From NCBI RefSeq assembly GCF_001273755.1, contig NZ_LGYA01000001.1:4337299-4401298 (forward strand): a stretch of 64,000 bases of DNA. The letters run 5' to 3'. Positions 44,727 through 53,239 of the stretch are shown here, piece after piece. How positions within the stretch are numbered: the first letter of the stretch is position 1; every line of letters starts with the position of its first letter. Under the pieces are notes generated by a model that was given only the letters and a program-made list of their open reading frames with translations, was not told the DNA's origin and did not search any database. This DNA is from Peribacillus butanolivorans. GTDB lineage: Bacteria; Bacillota; Bacilli; Bacillales; DSM-1321. The position numbers and the translations under genes are program-made.

Positions 44727-45679
44727 GATTGAAGCACTCCTTTTTTCATAAAGTGTTCTAGCTCTACCATATTAGGAAACCCCTCATGATCTCCAGAAGA
44801 CATCACGGCTTTTGCTCCTATCGCATTTCCTCGTACAACAGCTTCTTCATATGACAACCCTTGCAATAATGCGCTGATTACCCCGACAGCAAACCCGTCT
44901 CCCGCCCCAACTGTATCAACCACTTTCGTGACAGTAAAACCGGGCACCTGTTTCCTTTCATTTTCTGTAGCAAGATAGGCTCCTTCTTCCCCCAGTTTAA
45001 TCACCACAAGCTTAACCCCTCGTTCTAGATAATAACTGGCGATATCCTCTTTGTTGCTATATCCTGTAAGAATTTCCCCCTCCTGAATTCCGGGAAGCAG
45101 CCAATCCGCCTTTTCTGCAAACTGATTGACGACGTTAATCATCTCCCTCTCATTCGACCAGAGGGTAGGACGAAGATTTGGATCGAATGATATGGTTACA
45201 TCCTTTAGTTTCAGATGATTCAACACTTGCCACGACAAATCTCTGAAACTACCTGAAATGGCAGGCGGTATCCCTGTTAAATGCAGGTGCTGAGTTAAAG
45301 GGAGCTGTTCTAATGGAAAATCCTCTAGGGAAATCTTACTGGCGCTTGAATTCTTCCTAAAGTATTCAACGACCGGATCTCCTTTTTCGACTTTCGATTT
45401 CAGCTGGAACCCTGTTGGATTTAGCTCATCTACTAAAATATTCGAGACATCTACTCCTTCAGTTGTGAGCGTTTTCATAATCATTCGCCCGAATGAGTCA
45501 TTTCCGACCTTGCTCATCCATGCAGTCCTGATTCCTAACCTTGACAAGCCAATGGCTACATTGGTTTCCGCCCCCGCCACAGAACGTTTATAACTTAAGC
45601 AGTCTTCAAGGCTCCCCGGCTCATCCGCTATGAACATCGCCATTGCCTCTCCCATCGTTAATACTTTAAGCTCGCTCAT
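44723..45679 (-). CDS. PfkB-family sugar kinase, KdgK-like
   Basis: A 318-residue ribokinase-fold kinase. It starts VLTMGEAMAMFIADEPG, has the GAETNVAIGLSRLG substrate motif and the C-terminal signature DTVGAGDGFAVG with catalytic Asp261. It most resembles 2-keto-3-deoxygluconate kinases. No KDPG aldolase follows; hxlA takes that place, so the phosphorylated product may instead be a hexulose 6-phosphate. Overlapping starts and stops link it to both neighbours. Confidence 0.88.
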   Translation of the reverse strand: MSELKVLTMGEAMAMFIADEPGSLEDCLSYKRSVAGAETNVAIGLSRLGIRTAWMSKVGNDSFGRMIMKTLTTEGVDVSNILVDELNPTGFQLKSKVEKGDPVVEYFRKNSSASKISLEDFPLEQLPLTQHLHLTGIPPAISGSFRDLSWQVLNHLKLKDVTISFDPNLRPTLWSNEREMINVVNQFAEKADWLLPGIQEGEILTGYSNKEDIASYYLERGVKLVVIKLGEEGAYLATENERKQVPGFTVTKVVDTVGAGDGFAVGVISALLQGLSYEEAVVRGNAIGAKAVMSSGDHEGFPNMVELEHFMKKGVLQS

Positions 45680-46440
45680 TGGTTAACCCCCTGTTCCATT
45701 TTCATATGTGAAATATAGGTTGCTACATTTTCCAGGGTTACCGGGAATTCAATCGCTCTCGGATAGGTACCACTAAACCTTTCTAATAACTCATTCACAT
45801 CAGACTGCAGTGGCAATGAAATCGGCTCAGTTATCCATTCCTCTTTCTCCCTCTTCACCTGTTTCAAATGAACATAGACAACATATCTCCCTAACTCTTG
45901 TGCAGCCTTCATTGGAACCTCATCTGTGTACAGCCAGTTGCCCATATCAAAAGTCAATCGAATCGGAATGCCCAACTTCTCAGAACGATTCAGAAAATGA
46001 GCGATTCGATTTAAATTTCCACCTTCAAGCGTTTGGTCGTTTTCGATGGTAATCTTTAATCCACTGTGGCTTTGCATCTCTTCTACTAAAACCTTATTTA
46101 CTTGAGTCATATCAGTTTCCGTGAAATGATAGTGTCCTAGAGGCAGCTTTAGCAATTCAGCTCCCAGTTCATCCGCTTCCCTAGCCAGTTGCTTAAAACG
46201 TTGCTCATCCATTTGATAGTGAGGGCCGATCAGACATTCAGGAGCAGAATAATAAATGTCTAAGTTAAGCTCTCTGCATAAGGCACCTAATTCTTTCAAT
46301 GAATCATCTTGGCCCAATAGCTCTCTTCTGATTTCGATTCCATCTGCTCCAGCGGCTGAGATTGATTTTATGATTTCAAGATGCCCGAGTGTTTGAAGTA
46401 TTTCTAATGGTATTGAATTCATGCATACAAAGACTTTCAT
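45676..46440 (-). CDS. sugar phosphate isomerase/epimerase-like TIM-barrel protein
   Basis: A 254-residue AP_endonuc_2/xylose-isomerase-like protein. Metal-site residues are Glu133 in TIENDQT, Asp165 in TFDMGNW, His191 in YVHLKQV and Glu231 in AIEFPV, so it should be an active epimerase or isomerase acting on a free sugar or sugar acid. It is the first gene of the operon, 34 bases behind the LacI operator. The substrate is not deducible. Confidence 0.85.
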   Translation of the reverse strand: MKVFVCMNSIPLEILQTLGHLEIIKSISAAGADGIEIRRELLGQDDSLKELGALCRELNLDIYYSAPECLIGPHYQMDEQRFKQLAREADELGAELLKLPLGHYHFTETDMTQVNKVLVEEMQSHSGLKITIENDQTLEGGNLNRIAHFLNRSEKLGIPIRLTFDMGNWLYTDEVPMKAAQELGRYVVYVHLKQVKREKEEWITEPISLPLQSDVNELLERFSGTYPRAIEFPVTLENVATYISHMKMEQGVNQ

Positions 46441-46474
46441 ATTACTCCTCCTAATGAATGCGTTTTCACCAAAA

Positions 46475-46488
46475 TGGTATCGGTACCA
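46475..46488 (-). promoter_or_regulatory. LacI-type operator before the sugar operon
   Basis: TGGTATCGGTACCA, within the larger dyad AAAATGGTA-TCGG-TACCATTTT (46471..46492). It shares the core TGGtAcCGgtaCCA with the site upstream of the regulator gene. Confidence 0.75.
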
Positions 46489-46524
46489 TTTTGTGATGAA
46501 ATAAGACTTCCTTTCTTAGAAGAC

Positions 46525-47568
46525 TTATTTCTGGATATATGGCGTTGTTTGTCTTATGTTCAGTTTCGCTTGATACGCCATTGTTTGGGCTGGAGACTCG
46601 TTCCCGTCAATACGACGCAATATCATTTCCATAGCAGCCACCCCGATTTGATACGTAGGCTGTTCAATTGTTGTAATTCCTGAATAAACAATCGTACTCC
46701 ACTCTGGATTATCAAAGCCAATCATTGCTAAATCTTTTGGAACCGACAGTTTCTTTTCTTGTAAAAGCAAAATTAATTTTAATAGCACCACACTATTTGC
46801 GGTTAATATAACTCGTGCCTTGCCTTCCGAGTCATCTAAAAAGTGCTGAAGCTTGGAATCTACATCATTTAAATCGTCGACATTTACCTCATAAACATCT
46901 TTTGAACTCGGATGACCGTGGCTCAATAACGTTTGCTGAAAGGATAGCCGCCGTTCATACCGGGTACTTACTTTGCTTGCTGGTTCGCTGAAAAACGCTA
47001 TTCGTTCATAGTTTTGGTTGACCAAATAATTGACCGCTTGCGAAGTGGCCTGAAAATTATCCAATCCTACAGTATCAATTTCAAGATCAGGTACTTTCCG
47101 ATCCAGCAAGATAATCGGCGTCTTCTGGTCTTGCATCTGTTTTAACATGTCGTGATTTCCGCCGGTTGTATGAATAATGAGCCCATCAATACGATGGGAT
47201 AGAAGCATTTCAAAATATCCTCTTTCCTTAACCGGATTATTATCCGAGTTGCAAATCATCAGATTATAACCGTTCTGGCTGCATATATCTTCAGCCCCAC
47301 GAAGGATAGCCGTCGTGTATGGATTGTTAATGTCTGCAACGATAATTCCAATCAAATAACTCTTATTGCTTTTAAGCCCCCTGGCCATGGTACTGGGGCG
47401 GTACTCCATTTTGTTGATTGCCAGCTCGATTTTCTTGCGGGTTTTGTCAGAGAGCTCATCATATCTCCCCCCTAAATAGCGGGAAACCGAGGTTTTTGAG
47501 ACACCCGCTTCTCTAGCGACGTCGTAAATTGTAACTTTTGAATTTTCTCGTTTAACCATTTCATTCAT
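46525..47568 (-). CDS. LacI-family transcriptional regulator (KdgR-like)
   Basis: A 347-residue repressor. The N-terminal helix-turn-helix VTIYDVAREAGVSKTSVSRYL is followed by the hinge helix RPSTMARGLKSNKSYLIG. The C-terminal two-lobed ligand domain runs from about residue 70 (IGIIVADINNPYTTAILRG onward). The HTH and hinge resemble KdgR of bacilli, in keeping with a KdgK-like kinase downstream. Operators lie upstream of its own gene and between it and the operon, so it is autoregulated. Confidence 0.9.
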   Translation of the reverse strand: MNEMVKRENSKVTIYDVAREAGVSKTSVSRYLGGRYDELSDKTRKKIELAINKMEYRPSTMARGLKSNKSYLIGIIVADINNPYTTAILRGAEDICSQNGYNLMICNSDNNPVKERGYFEMLLSHRIDGLIIHTTGGNHDMLKQMQDQKTPIILLDRKVPDLEIDTVGLDNFQATSQAVNYLVNQNYERIAFFSEPASKVSTRYERRLSFQQTLLSHGHPSSKDVYEVNVDDLNDVDSKLQHFLDDSEGKARVILTANSVVLLKLILLLQEKKLSVPKDLAMIGFDNPEWSTIVYSGITTIEQPTYQIGVAAMEMILRRIDGNESPAQTMAYQAKLNIRQTTPYIQK

Positions 47569-47582
47569 CCATTCGCGAATTT

Positions 47583-47596
47583 TGGTACCGGTTCCA
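47583..47596 (-). promoter_or_regulatory. LacI-type operator before the regulator gene
   Basis: TGGTACCGGTTCCA, a near-perfect dyad matching the 46475 site at 12 of 14 positions, 15 bases upstream of the regulator start. Confidence 0.7.
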
Positions 47597-47747
47597 TTTT
47601 TATAAATATTAACACATTACCAATGAATGTCAATCTATTTTCAATCATAATACTCTTTCGAATTAAAAAAAGTACATTACATTAAATCACTTATATTCTT
47701 TAGAGTTTTCCTTTTTAAAAAGTTTATTTTCAGGTAGTTGCATAAAC

Positions 47748-47805
47748 AAAAAAAGCGGCCAGAGGGCAGCCGGATCTTCAATGAAAGCAAGTTTTCAACC
47801 TAAAA
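47748..47805 (-). repeat. possible divergent copy of dispersed repeat
   Basis: AAAAAAAGCGGCCAGAGGGCAGCCGG followed by ATCTTCAATGAAAGCAA recalls the family (T-tailed hairpin plus CTTCAATGAAG element) but is poorly conserved. The remainder of 47597..47912 shows no gene. Confidence 0.3.
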
Positions 47806-47912
47806 AAGCCGATTAGTGTACGTTAAAGTATCGACTTCCTTAATTAGTTTAGTTAAACTAACTCCACCATTAGCTTAAAAATAAGTTATCCGCAGATTAA
47901 TAGTTAAATATG

Positions 47913-48460
47913 TTAAGAAGCATTCATGTGGCGGACTTTCCAAAAAAAATTGTAAATATTAAAATCTGTCATAGGAGCATCGGTTAAACCAACATTTCGT
48001 CCAATAGTTATAATTTGCCCTCGATGATAGGTACTATGATTCATTACATGGAGAATATATTCAAATCTTGGACGGGTTTCATTAAACCATGGAGTTTCCA
48101 CATGGCAATCTTTTGTTATTGAACTTTCGGTAAGTGAATTCACATATAGGGCCAGTTCTTTGGAATTGTCCACAATAACACTTCTTCGACAGTCTTATTT
48201 GATCGATCACTGAAAACCCCTATATCCGGTGTTGACTCCTGCTTTAACACTTCCAACCAAAATTTCTCACCAACAGAAACATGCTTGAGTGTCCATTTGA
48301 TACTCGGAAAACTCGAAAGTATTTTCTGTTCTATTATTTCAGATGGCTTTGTTTTCAGCCAATCTATCAATTGGGCATTTGCCCAGAGGTTGTAGTTCAC
48401 ATAGTCTTTCATGAGCGATGTTAAATTCATTTCTTTTGTTTCTGGTTGTTTTTCTTTCAT
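47913..48460 (-). pseudogene. DinB-family gene split by a frameshift
   Basis: The first frame (from ATG 48460, RBS AAAGGAGAGG) encodes the DinB N-terminal half: DYVNYNLWANAQLIDWL, LKHVSVGEKFWLEVL, ending DRSNKTVEEVLLW. The second frame continues with DNSKELALYVNSL and the metal region ILHVMNHSTYHRGQIITI to a stop at 47913. A one-base change near 48173 breaks the frame at the expected junction. Combined length (about 170) fits a complete DinB protein. A recent mutation or a sequencing error. Confidence 0.75.
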
Positions 48461-48599
48461 GTTTACCTCTCCTTTGTTTTAAGATTTTTTTCTACCCTTC
48501 TTTCTTACGTTGTTACCTTCAATCATATTCTTCCATATCCCCCTTTGACACCAATTATTGTAAGTTGAAAGAGTGTTAAACTAAACGGCTACGTTAGCA

Positions 48600-48662
48600 C
48601 AATAAAAAAAGAGTTACCGCAGCAACCCCCACTTTAAACTTAAGCCCCCGTTCATTAAATCA
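48600..48662 (-). repeat. dispersed terminator-like repeat, copy e
   Basis: AAAAAAAGAGTTACCGCAGCAACC, then TTAAACTTAAGCCCCCGTTC on the plus strand. The minus-strand stem GGTTGC-TGCG-GTAACT precedes CTTTTTTT. The rest of 48461..48899 shows no gene. Confidence 0.5.
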
Positions 48663-48836
48663 GAGGTCATATTCAAGTCTATCGTTTAATAGTCATCTAT
48701 CTCATCACTTTGAAGAACTGGACATTTGAAATAAAACCTTAATAGGGTCCTAGTGAACCCCCTGGTATTTTAGGAACCATCCATATCTAATCTTAGTTCT
48801 ATGTTTTCTTAACTTGGAAGCATTTCAATTACAACA

Positions 48837-48867
48837 TGTATATTTTAGAAATTTGGAACAAATATTA
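48837..48867 (+). promoter_or_regulatory. possible sigma-G-like promoter of the SASP gene
   Basis: TGTATA (48837..48842) and CAAATATTA (48859..48867), 16 bases apart, resemble the forespore sigma-G pattern and lie 33 bases upstream of the start. Tentative. Confidence 0.3.
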
Positions 48868-48899
48868 TTACAGTTGCAAATCCAAAGGAGGTGGCTAAA

Positions 48900-49079
48900 A
48901 TGAACGCACAACGAGCAGAAGAAATTGCTTCTTCGCCAATTATGGCTAATGTGACCTATAATGGGGAAAGTATCTACATTGAGCACGTGGATGAACAGAA
49001 TGGAATAGCTACAATCCATTCCCTTGATGAACCAAATAATAAACAAAGTGTTTCTGTAACCATCTTAGAAGAACAGTAA
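48900..49079 (+). CDS. sspH: H-type small acid-soluble spore protein
   Basis: A 59-residue spore protein of the SspH family: MNAQRAEEIASSPIMANVTY, then IEHVDEQNGIATIHSLDEP and a C-terminal QSVSVTILEE. Length and sequence fit the family closely. The ATG at 48900 follows AGGAGGTGGCTAAA (the GTG within that site is not the start). It is made in the forespore and packed in the core. Its presence marks the organism as an endospore former. Confidence 0.92.
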   Translation: MNAQRAEEIASSPIMANVTYNGESIYIEHVDEQNGIATIHSLDEPNNKQSVSVTILEEQ

Positions 49080-49107
49080 TTTGTCGTGTATTTCCTCGAT
49101 ACAATAA

Positions 49108-49140
49108 GAAACCTTCACCTTCGGGTGGCGGTTTCATTTT
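49108..49140 (+). terminator. intrinsic terminator of sspH
   Basis: GAAACC / GGTTTC outer stem with TTCACC-TTCG-GGTGG inside, followed by ATTTTAG. Confidence 0.75.
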
Positions 49141-49222
49141 AGATTAAGTTCAGTTGCCATCTTCTTCTTTAACAATCTATCTCCTTGATTAGAGCCTTTT
49201 CAATAAACTGCCAAATATGTAG

Positions 49223-49744
49223 TCATCCTCTTGAACTCCGATACCAAGATAAGGCTTTTCGTTCAATTTCCAATAATACCTTTTCTTTTCCTTTAATGTA
49301 CGAATCCATATCGTAAGGAAATATATATGACAATTCCTCTTTAAGATCACCATATTTTTCTGCAGCAGAAGGATTTTCTCGTAAGTAATTTCGAAAAGCA
49401 AGATGACGTTCAATTCCGGGATTGCCTAATTGATAAATATGAACGTGATGAGTTCGGTTATCTCCTCCTTTTTGAAAGAACCTACGTCCAGATAATCCGT
49501 TTTCTCCTTTCGGCTCATAACCAATCCCTAACATATTCTTGTTAAACTCATCTATTAGATGGATTTTTCTTACCACAGGCATTATGTCAATAACAGGCTT
49601 TGCCTTTAGTCCGTAAACAGAAGTACTTCCTATATGATAAATTTCAATGATTTCAGGCCCGAAAATCTTATGTATTACATTAGCCTCTTCCTTAAACATA
49701 GAAGGCCATTGGTTATTATATTCAGTTACTTCAACTTTTCTTAT
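49223..49744 (-). CDS. GrpB/UPF0157 nucleotidyltransferase-fold protein with ATA start codon
   Basis: A 173-residue GrpB-family protein (nucleotidyltransferase fold, unknown substrate; often annotated as a dephospho-CoA kinase-related domain). Core: IYHIGSTSVYGLKAKPVIDI, RRFFQKGGDNRTHHVHIYQLG and FRNYLRENPSAAEKYGDLK. The first ATG (49699) would cut off 15 family residues (RKVEVTEYNNQWPS). Upstream stands GGAGGGATTAAAA and then ATA exactly where the ATG belongs. So the start codon has mutated to ATA, or ATA or an internal start is used at low level. Confidence 0.75.
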   Translation of the reverse strand: MRKVEVTEYNNQWPSMFKEEANVIHKIFGPEIIEIYHIGSTSVYGLKAKPVIDIMPVVRKIHLIDEFNKNMLGIGYEPKGENGLSGRRFFQKGGDNRTHHVHIYQLGNPGIERHLAFRNYLRENPSAAEKYGDLKEELSYIFPYDMDSYIKGKEKVLLEIERKALSWYRSSRG

Positions 49745-49810
49745 TTTTAATCCCTCCTCATATATTTCCCATCGTTTATTTTACAATATATTAGCTCTGC
49801 TGATCTTATC

Positions 49811-49952
49811 TATGCTTCGTACAGATACCGTCTATATTGAAGACCAACAAAGATCTAAAGGGTTTTGGGCAGAAAAAGTGGATTTTGAAGTTGTCGCAGA
49901 CCATCCAATGGGTCCAAAAGAGAAAGCTTATGTAGTTCCGATTTTTCAATAA
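49811..49952 (+). pseudogene. glyoxalase/VOC-family N-terminal remnant
   Basis: The frame reads DTVYIEDQQRSKGFWAEKVD and FEVVADHPMGPKEKAYVVP, the first betaalphabeta unit of VOC/glyoxalase proteins, and then stops. The second half (about 75 residues) is missing. Confidence 0.6.
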
Positions 49953-49981
49953 GCTTAGCTTCTAGCATTAACATAAAAAAA

Positions 49982-50007
49982 CCTCCTATCATTTTCTTAA
50001 TAGGAGA
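49982..50007. terminator. terminator-like hairpin
   Basis: CTCCTAT / ATAGGAG stem with A-run before and TTTTAT after. The remaining bases to 50221 show no gene. Confidence 0.5.
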
Positions 50008-50221
50008 TTTTATAAGGTAAGTCTATAATACTCATTAATCTAGACTTTTTTGCTATAAGAATATACCTTCAGAATCCTTCGTTCTTCTTAACGAATAGTG
50101 TTCTTGAAATAGGATTATTAAATCATGTACTATCTGCACTCTTTCAGACGGTCAAAATTTGTTATGCCCCTATAATTTACGAAAACTAATAGAAAACTAG
50201 TGTAGGTATATTCATATAGCC

Positions 50222-50887
50222 TCATAATTTTCTGATTCTTTCCCCCGACTTAATGATAATATTCATATTCCATGAATCGCCACTTTCAATATGACTTTCC
50301 ATCTGTGATACATCAATATCTGTATCGATTTTCACCCTTTTACGCTCTTTTCCTCTTAACCTTACCTCATATGGAGAATCGGTATTCATAAGTGAAATCA
50401 TTTTTACATCATCTTCGTACTCGTCAAAAAATTCAATAGTGAATTGTGCATCATCCTTGCTGTAGTTTTCAAAAGGAAGTACACATTCCCCATGCAATGT
50501 TGTCTCATTGGTCATTTCAAAACTACAACTACTTATATCACGTTCATAGGAAATGGCGTAAATGCCAGTTGCAAAATATTTTTGAAACGAACTGGCTAAG
50601 AAAGGAGGAGTAAACATTGCAACCATAATAGCCAGCACTACAAATCTACCATGATATTTTTCCAATGATTTCACAAGAAAAAATAGGCTCATAATTAAAA
50701 AAATTAATGATGTAATTCCTATATACTGTAATCCATTTACTGATTCAACAGGTATATTTAAAACCAAAGCAACTGTTTCACCATAAGGACTTTCATGTGG
50801 GAAAGGGAAATTTAATGCCATAGACACAAATAAAAAAATGAGAGCAAAATATATAAATTTTTTATCTTTTATCAATATGAACCACAC
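50222..50887 (-). CDS. membrane protein of unknown function
   Basis: A 221-residue protein with three hydrophobic segments (about 10-27, 55-74 and 83-101) followed by an acidic extracytoplasmic domain (FENYSKDDAQFTIEFFDEYED; VKIDTDIDVSQMESHIESG) of beta-sandwich appearance. It contains two cysteines that could form a disulfide (SSCSFEM and GECVLPF). Not recognised. Confidence 0.6.
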   Translation of the reverse strand: MWFILIKDKKFIYFALIFLFVSMALNFPFPHESPYGETVALVLNIPVESVNGLQYIGITSLIFLIMSLFFLVKSLEKYHGRFVVLAIMVAMFTPPFLASSFQKYFATGIYAISYERDISSCSFEMTNETTLHGECVLPFENYSKDDAQFTIEFFDEYEDDVKMISLMNTDSPYEVRLRGKERKRVKIDTDIDVSQMESHIESGDSWNMNIIIKSGERIRKL

Positions 50888-50986
50888 CTATTCATTTACT
50901 ATTATTCAGAACACTTCTTACAACAGGTTTTATTATCTTATTTATCTTGTCACAACACAGGATAAAATCCCTATCTACCCTGCCCC

Positions 50987-51223
50987 TTAGTTCAATAAAA
51001 ACCCCTGTATAGAAACAAAGAAAGCATATAAAGAGACAATAATGCTCATATACCCCCAAAATCTTTTTCTATCTTTTTGAAGTTCGGCTAATCCTATCAC
51101 CAACATTAACGCTCCTAAGAAAAAAATCATATATGAAGATAGCTCGAAATTGTCAGTGATTAAACCATATCCTGATAAAATAAGAACTATTATCGAAAAA
51201 ACGATTCTTAATATTTTTAACAA
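50987..51223 (-). CDS. DUF3953-like small membrane protein
   Basis: A protein of about 78 residues with three hydrophobic segments: LKILRIVFSIIVLILSGYGL, YMIFFLGALMLVIGLAELQK and MSIIVSLYAFFVSIQGFLLN. This closely resembles the DUF3953 family of bacilli. A TTG at 51223 with AAGGTGGGG just upstream is the likely start; a GTG at 51244 is an alternative. Function unknown. Confidence 0.65.
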   Translation of the reverse strand: MLKILRIVFSIIVLILSGYGLITDNFELSSYMIFFLGALMLVIGLAELQKDRKRFWGYMSIIVSLYAFFVSIQGFLLN

Positions 51224-51310
51224 GGTACCCCACCTTCCTTCCACATTAATCCATTATATTAGAATAAAAAAGCTATCTTTTATAAAAAAAGGCCTAAGCT
51301 ACTTCAATAA

Positions 51311-51529
51311 CTAATGAGAAAATTCCACCGACCTAATCCCCATTATAATCCCCCCACCAATTCCAATCACTATGCCAAAAAGTGTCCATTGGGATATATA
51401 AATTCCTAATAGAAACAACGATAACCCTACTAGCCCCATTAACAAACCAATTTCATAGGAGCCCCTTTCATAATCTTCTAATAGATATTTACGGATATAA
51501 TTGGATAAAGTTCCAATTATATTAATTTC
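51311..51529 (-). pseudogene. membrane-protein fragment without start codon
   Basis: A 72-codon open frame reads YIRKYLLEDYERGSYEIGLL and then two hydrophobic segments (GLVGLSLFLLGIYI; WTLFGIVIGIGGGIIMGI) to a stop at 51311. No ATG/GTG/TTG in a sensible position begins it. It is probably the C-terminal remnant of a two-span protein. Confidence 0.45.
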
Positions 51530-51590
51530 TTATTAACCTTTTAGCTTAATAAAGGACTGTTATTCAACTAATGCTACCCATTTAGTTGAA

Positions 51591-51650
51591 TAGAAAAAGG
51601 CTTTACTCCTCATTGAAATAAAGCCCCCATTATAAAATAAGACTGCTAAT
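51591..51650 (-). repeat. dispersed terminator-like repeat, copy f (degenerate)
   Basis: GAAAAAGGCTTTACTCCTCATTGAAATAAAGCCCCC on the plus strand keeps the A-run, the CTCATTGAAATAAAGC core and the C-run, but the hairpin half is eroded. Confidence 0.45.
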
Positions 51651-51757
51651 AAATTTTAAGGTGTAAAAACATTCCAGTTATGTTACGATACAACAGATGG
51701 GTAATTTTAACATTTTCAACACCCGTAAAATGAGAACATTAAAGGAAGTGATATATT

Positions 51758-52189
51758 ATGAGAAAAAGAAAGGGAATTATATTTATGACTTTGCTTTCAG
51801 CGGCCCTTTTTTGTGTTTTACTGATTACAATCTCACTATCCCCGCTTGCAGATATAGGACCGAATGCTAATCAATTCGGGTCTTCAGGAATGTGGATATC
51901 AATAGGAATGGTACTTGTTTTTTATCTAGTGCCCTTAATAATATATTGGATGGGTTTAGATGTAATTAGATTCGTTTTAGCCTTGTTTTGTTGCGGCGGT
52001 CTACTGATAAATTCTTCAATAATTGTAGCCGTTCTAGTAATAGCAAAATTTAAAGACATTAGCGCTATATATATTGCTAGTATCACAGGTCTTTGTCTTG
52101 CTGCAATAATTGTAAATATTTTATGGTTCTTCATAGCTTTTCGTTCACCTTCAGCTAAGAATAATCCAAATCAAACCGTATTACCTTAA
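51758..52189 (+). CDS. four-span membrane protein, DUF5391-like
   Basis: A 143-residue protein with four transmembrane segments. It contains LSPLADIGPNANQFGSSGMW after span 1 and YLVPLIIYWMGLDVIRFVLA in the middle, which I associate with the DUF5391 family of bacilli. The C-terminal span ends WFFIAFRS. GGAAGTG precedes the ATG. Terminator GCTCTTCAT / GAGAGC with TTTTTAT follows (52208..52236). Function unknown. Confidence 0.65.
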   Translation: MRKRKGIIFMTLLSAALFCVLLITISLSPLADIGPNANQFGSSGMWISIGMVLVFYLVPLIIYWMGLDVIRFVLALFCCGGLLINSSIIVAVLVIAKFKDISAIYIASITGLCLAAIIVNILWFFIAFRSPSAKNNPNQTVLP

Positions 52190-52326
52190 AAGCAAAAAGC
52201 CTACAATAAATGCTCTTCATAATGGAGAGCTTTTTATATGCTTATATTTATTCTTAATTATCCTGCTCCGTTAACTGCATAAGAAACTCCTATGGCGGGA
52301 AATCAATTATTCAAGTTCAGCGGGTA

Positions 52327-52526
52327 TTAATTTAATTTTTTTCCCTTGTTACTATAAATATTGATCTCATATTGATCGTTTTTAATTATTTTCTTTACTT
52401 TCTCTGAGTTAAGATAATCTTGAACTGTTTCTTCAATGGCTTCAAAATCAAGGCCTTTACCAATAAACTAAACGCATCTTTATCGCCCCTCCTAATTTTA
52501 TTGACTAATTCTTGATCATTCTTCAA
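52327..52526 (-). pseudogene. decayed gene with sigma-factor-like N-terminus
   Basis: A TTG with GGGAGG in front starts KNDQELVNKIRRGDKDAFSLL, which resembles the opening of ECF sigma factors. The frame is then lost, and a second frame supplies LDFEAIEETVQDYLNSEKVK and YEINIYSNKGKK to a stop. The central part of any sigma factor is missing, so it is a deletion-plus-frameshift remnant. Confidence 0.4.
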
Positions 52527-52677
52527 ATGTGGGACCTCCCTTTTTTCGCTGTACATATGTATAACGCTAGGAACGATTATTCGGTTTCACTTTTTCAAAT
52601 AAAGATGGGTTTTTGATATTTTATTTATTACAATATTTGTACGTTTTTGTAGAAATTTGTACTGAAAAAGCAATAAA

Positions 52678-52790
52678 AAAAGGCGACCCCTTTTATTAAA
52701 GAAGCGCCTATTATCAGTTCATCCCACTTATAGCTCGTACTTAATAACCTTACTCCCTTATTGAAGTAACACACACACTAGTGCAAACCG
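52678..52790. repeat. hairpin plus partial dispersed repeat, copy h
   Basis: AGGCG / CGCCT hairpin (about 52681..52709), then CTTACTCCCTTATTGAAGTAA, which keeps the TTATTGAAGTAA core of the repeat family. Confidence 0.35.
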
Positions 52791-52844
52791 TGAAAATGCA
52801 AGCTGTAGAAAGTTCATAATGGATCTTTGATCGACTTAATCACT

Positions 52845-53104
52845 CTAAGAGACTAGTTCCATTTGCCGGAATCGATCCAAGTGTCTTTGAATCTGGTACA
52901 TTCAAAGGGACTTTAATTCGGATTATCAAAAAAAGGTTCTAGTAGGCTATGACACACCTTGTACATGGCCGTTAAATGTGCCATTCGTGATTGTCGCAAG
53001 AAGAAAATGAGATGAAATCATCCCTCGGAACAAGAGATTACGAGAGTGTTACGATAAGAAGCGTGAAGAAGAAAAGCCCTTTAAAGTAGCTGTGATAGCA
53101 TAAA
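52845..53104 (+). mobile_element. IS110-family transposase C-terminal remnant
   Basis: Translated fragments LVPFAGIDPSVFESGTFKG, IIKKGSSRL, HTLYMAVKCAIRDC and IIPRNKRLRECYDKKREEEK occur in the order of the C-terminal domain of IS110/IS116/IS902 transposases, separated by stops and frameshifts. The N-terminal DEDD part and ends are missing. A long-dead insertion. Confidence 0.7.
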
Positions 53105-53239
53105 TAACTCAGGAATACACTTTTCCTCAGTTTCTTCCTGTAAAGTCTTTTTTCGCAACCGCTCCAGCAGCCGTAAATCATGATTGACGATCTTCAAAAG
53201 CGCGCTAAATCAGGACTATTTTCCATCAGACTTGCCTTT

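Noticed and set aside
49189-49413. Minus-strand reading frame overlapping the GrpB gene
   Set aside because: It is in another frame within the GrpB coding sequence and has no RBS or recognisable sequence; GrpB explains the region.
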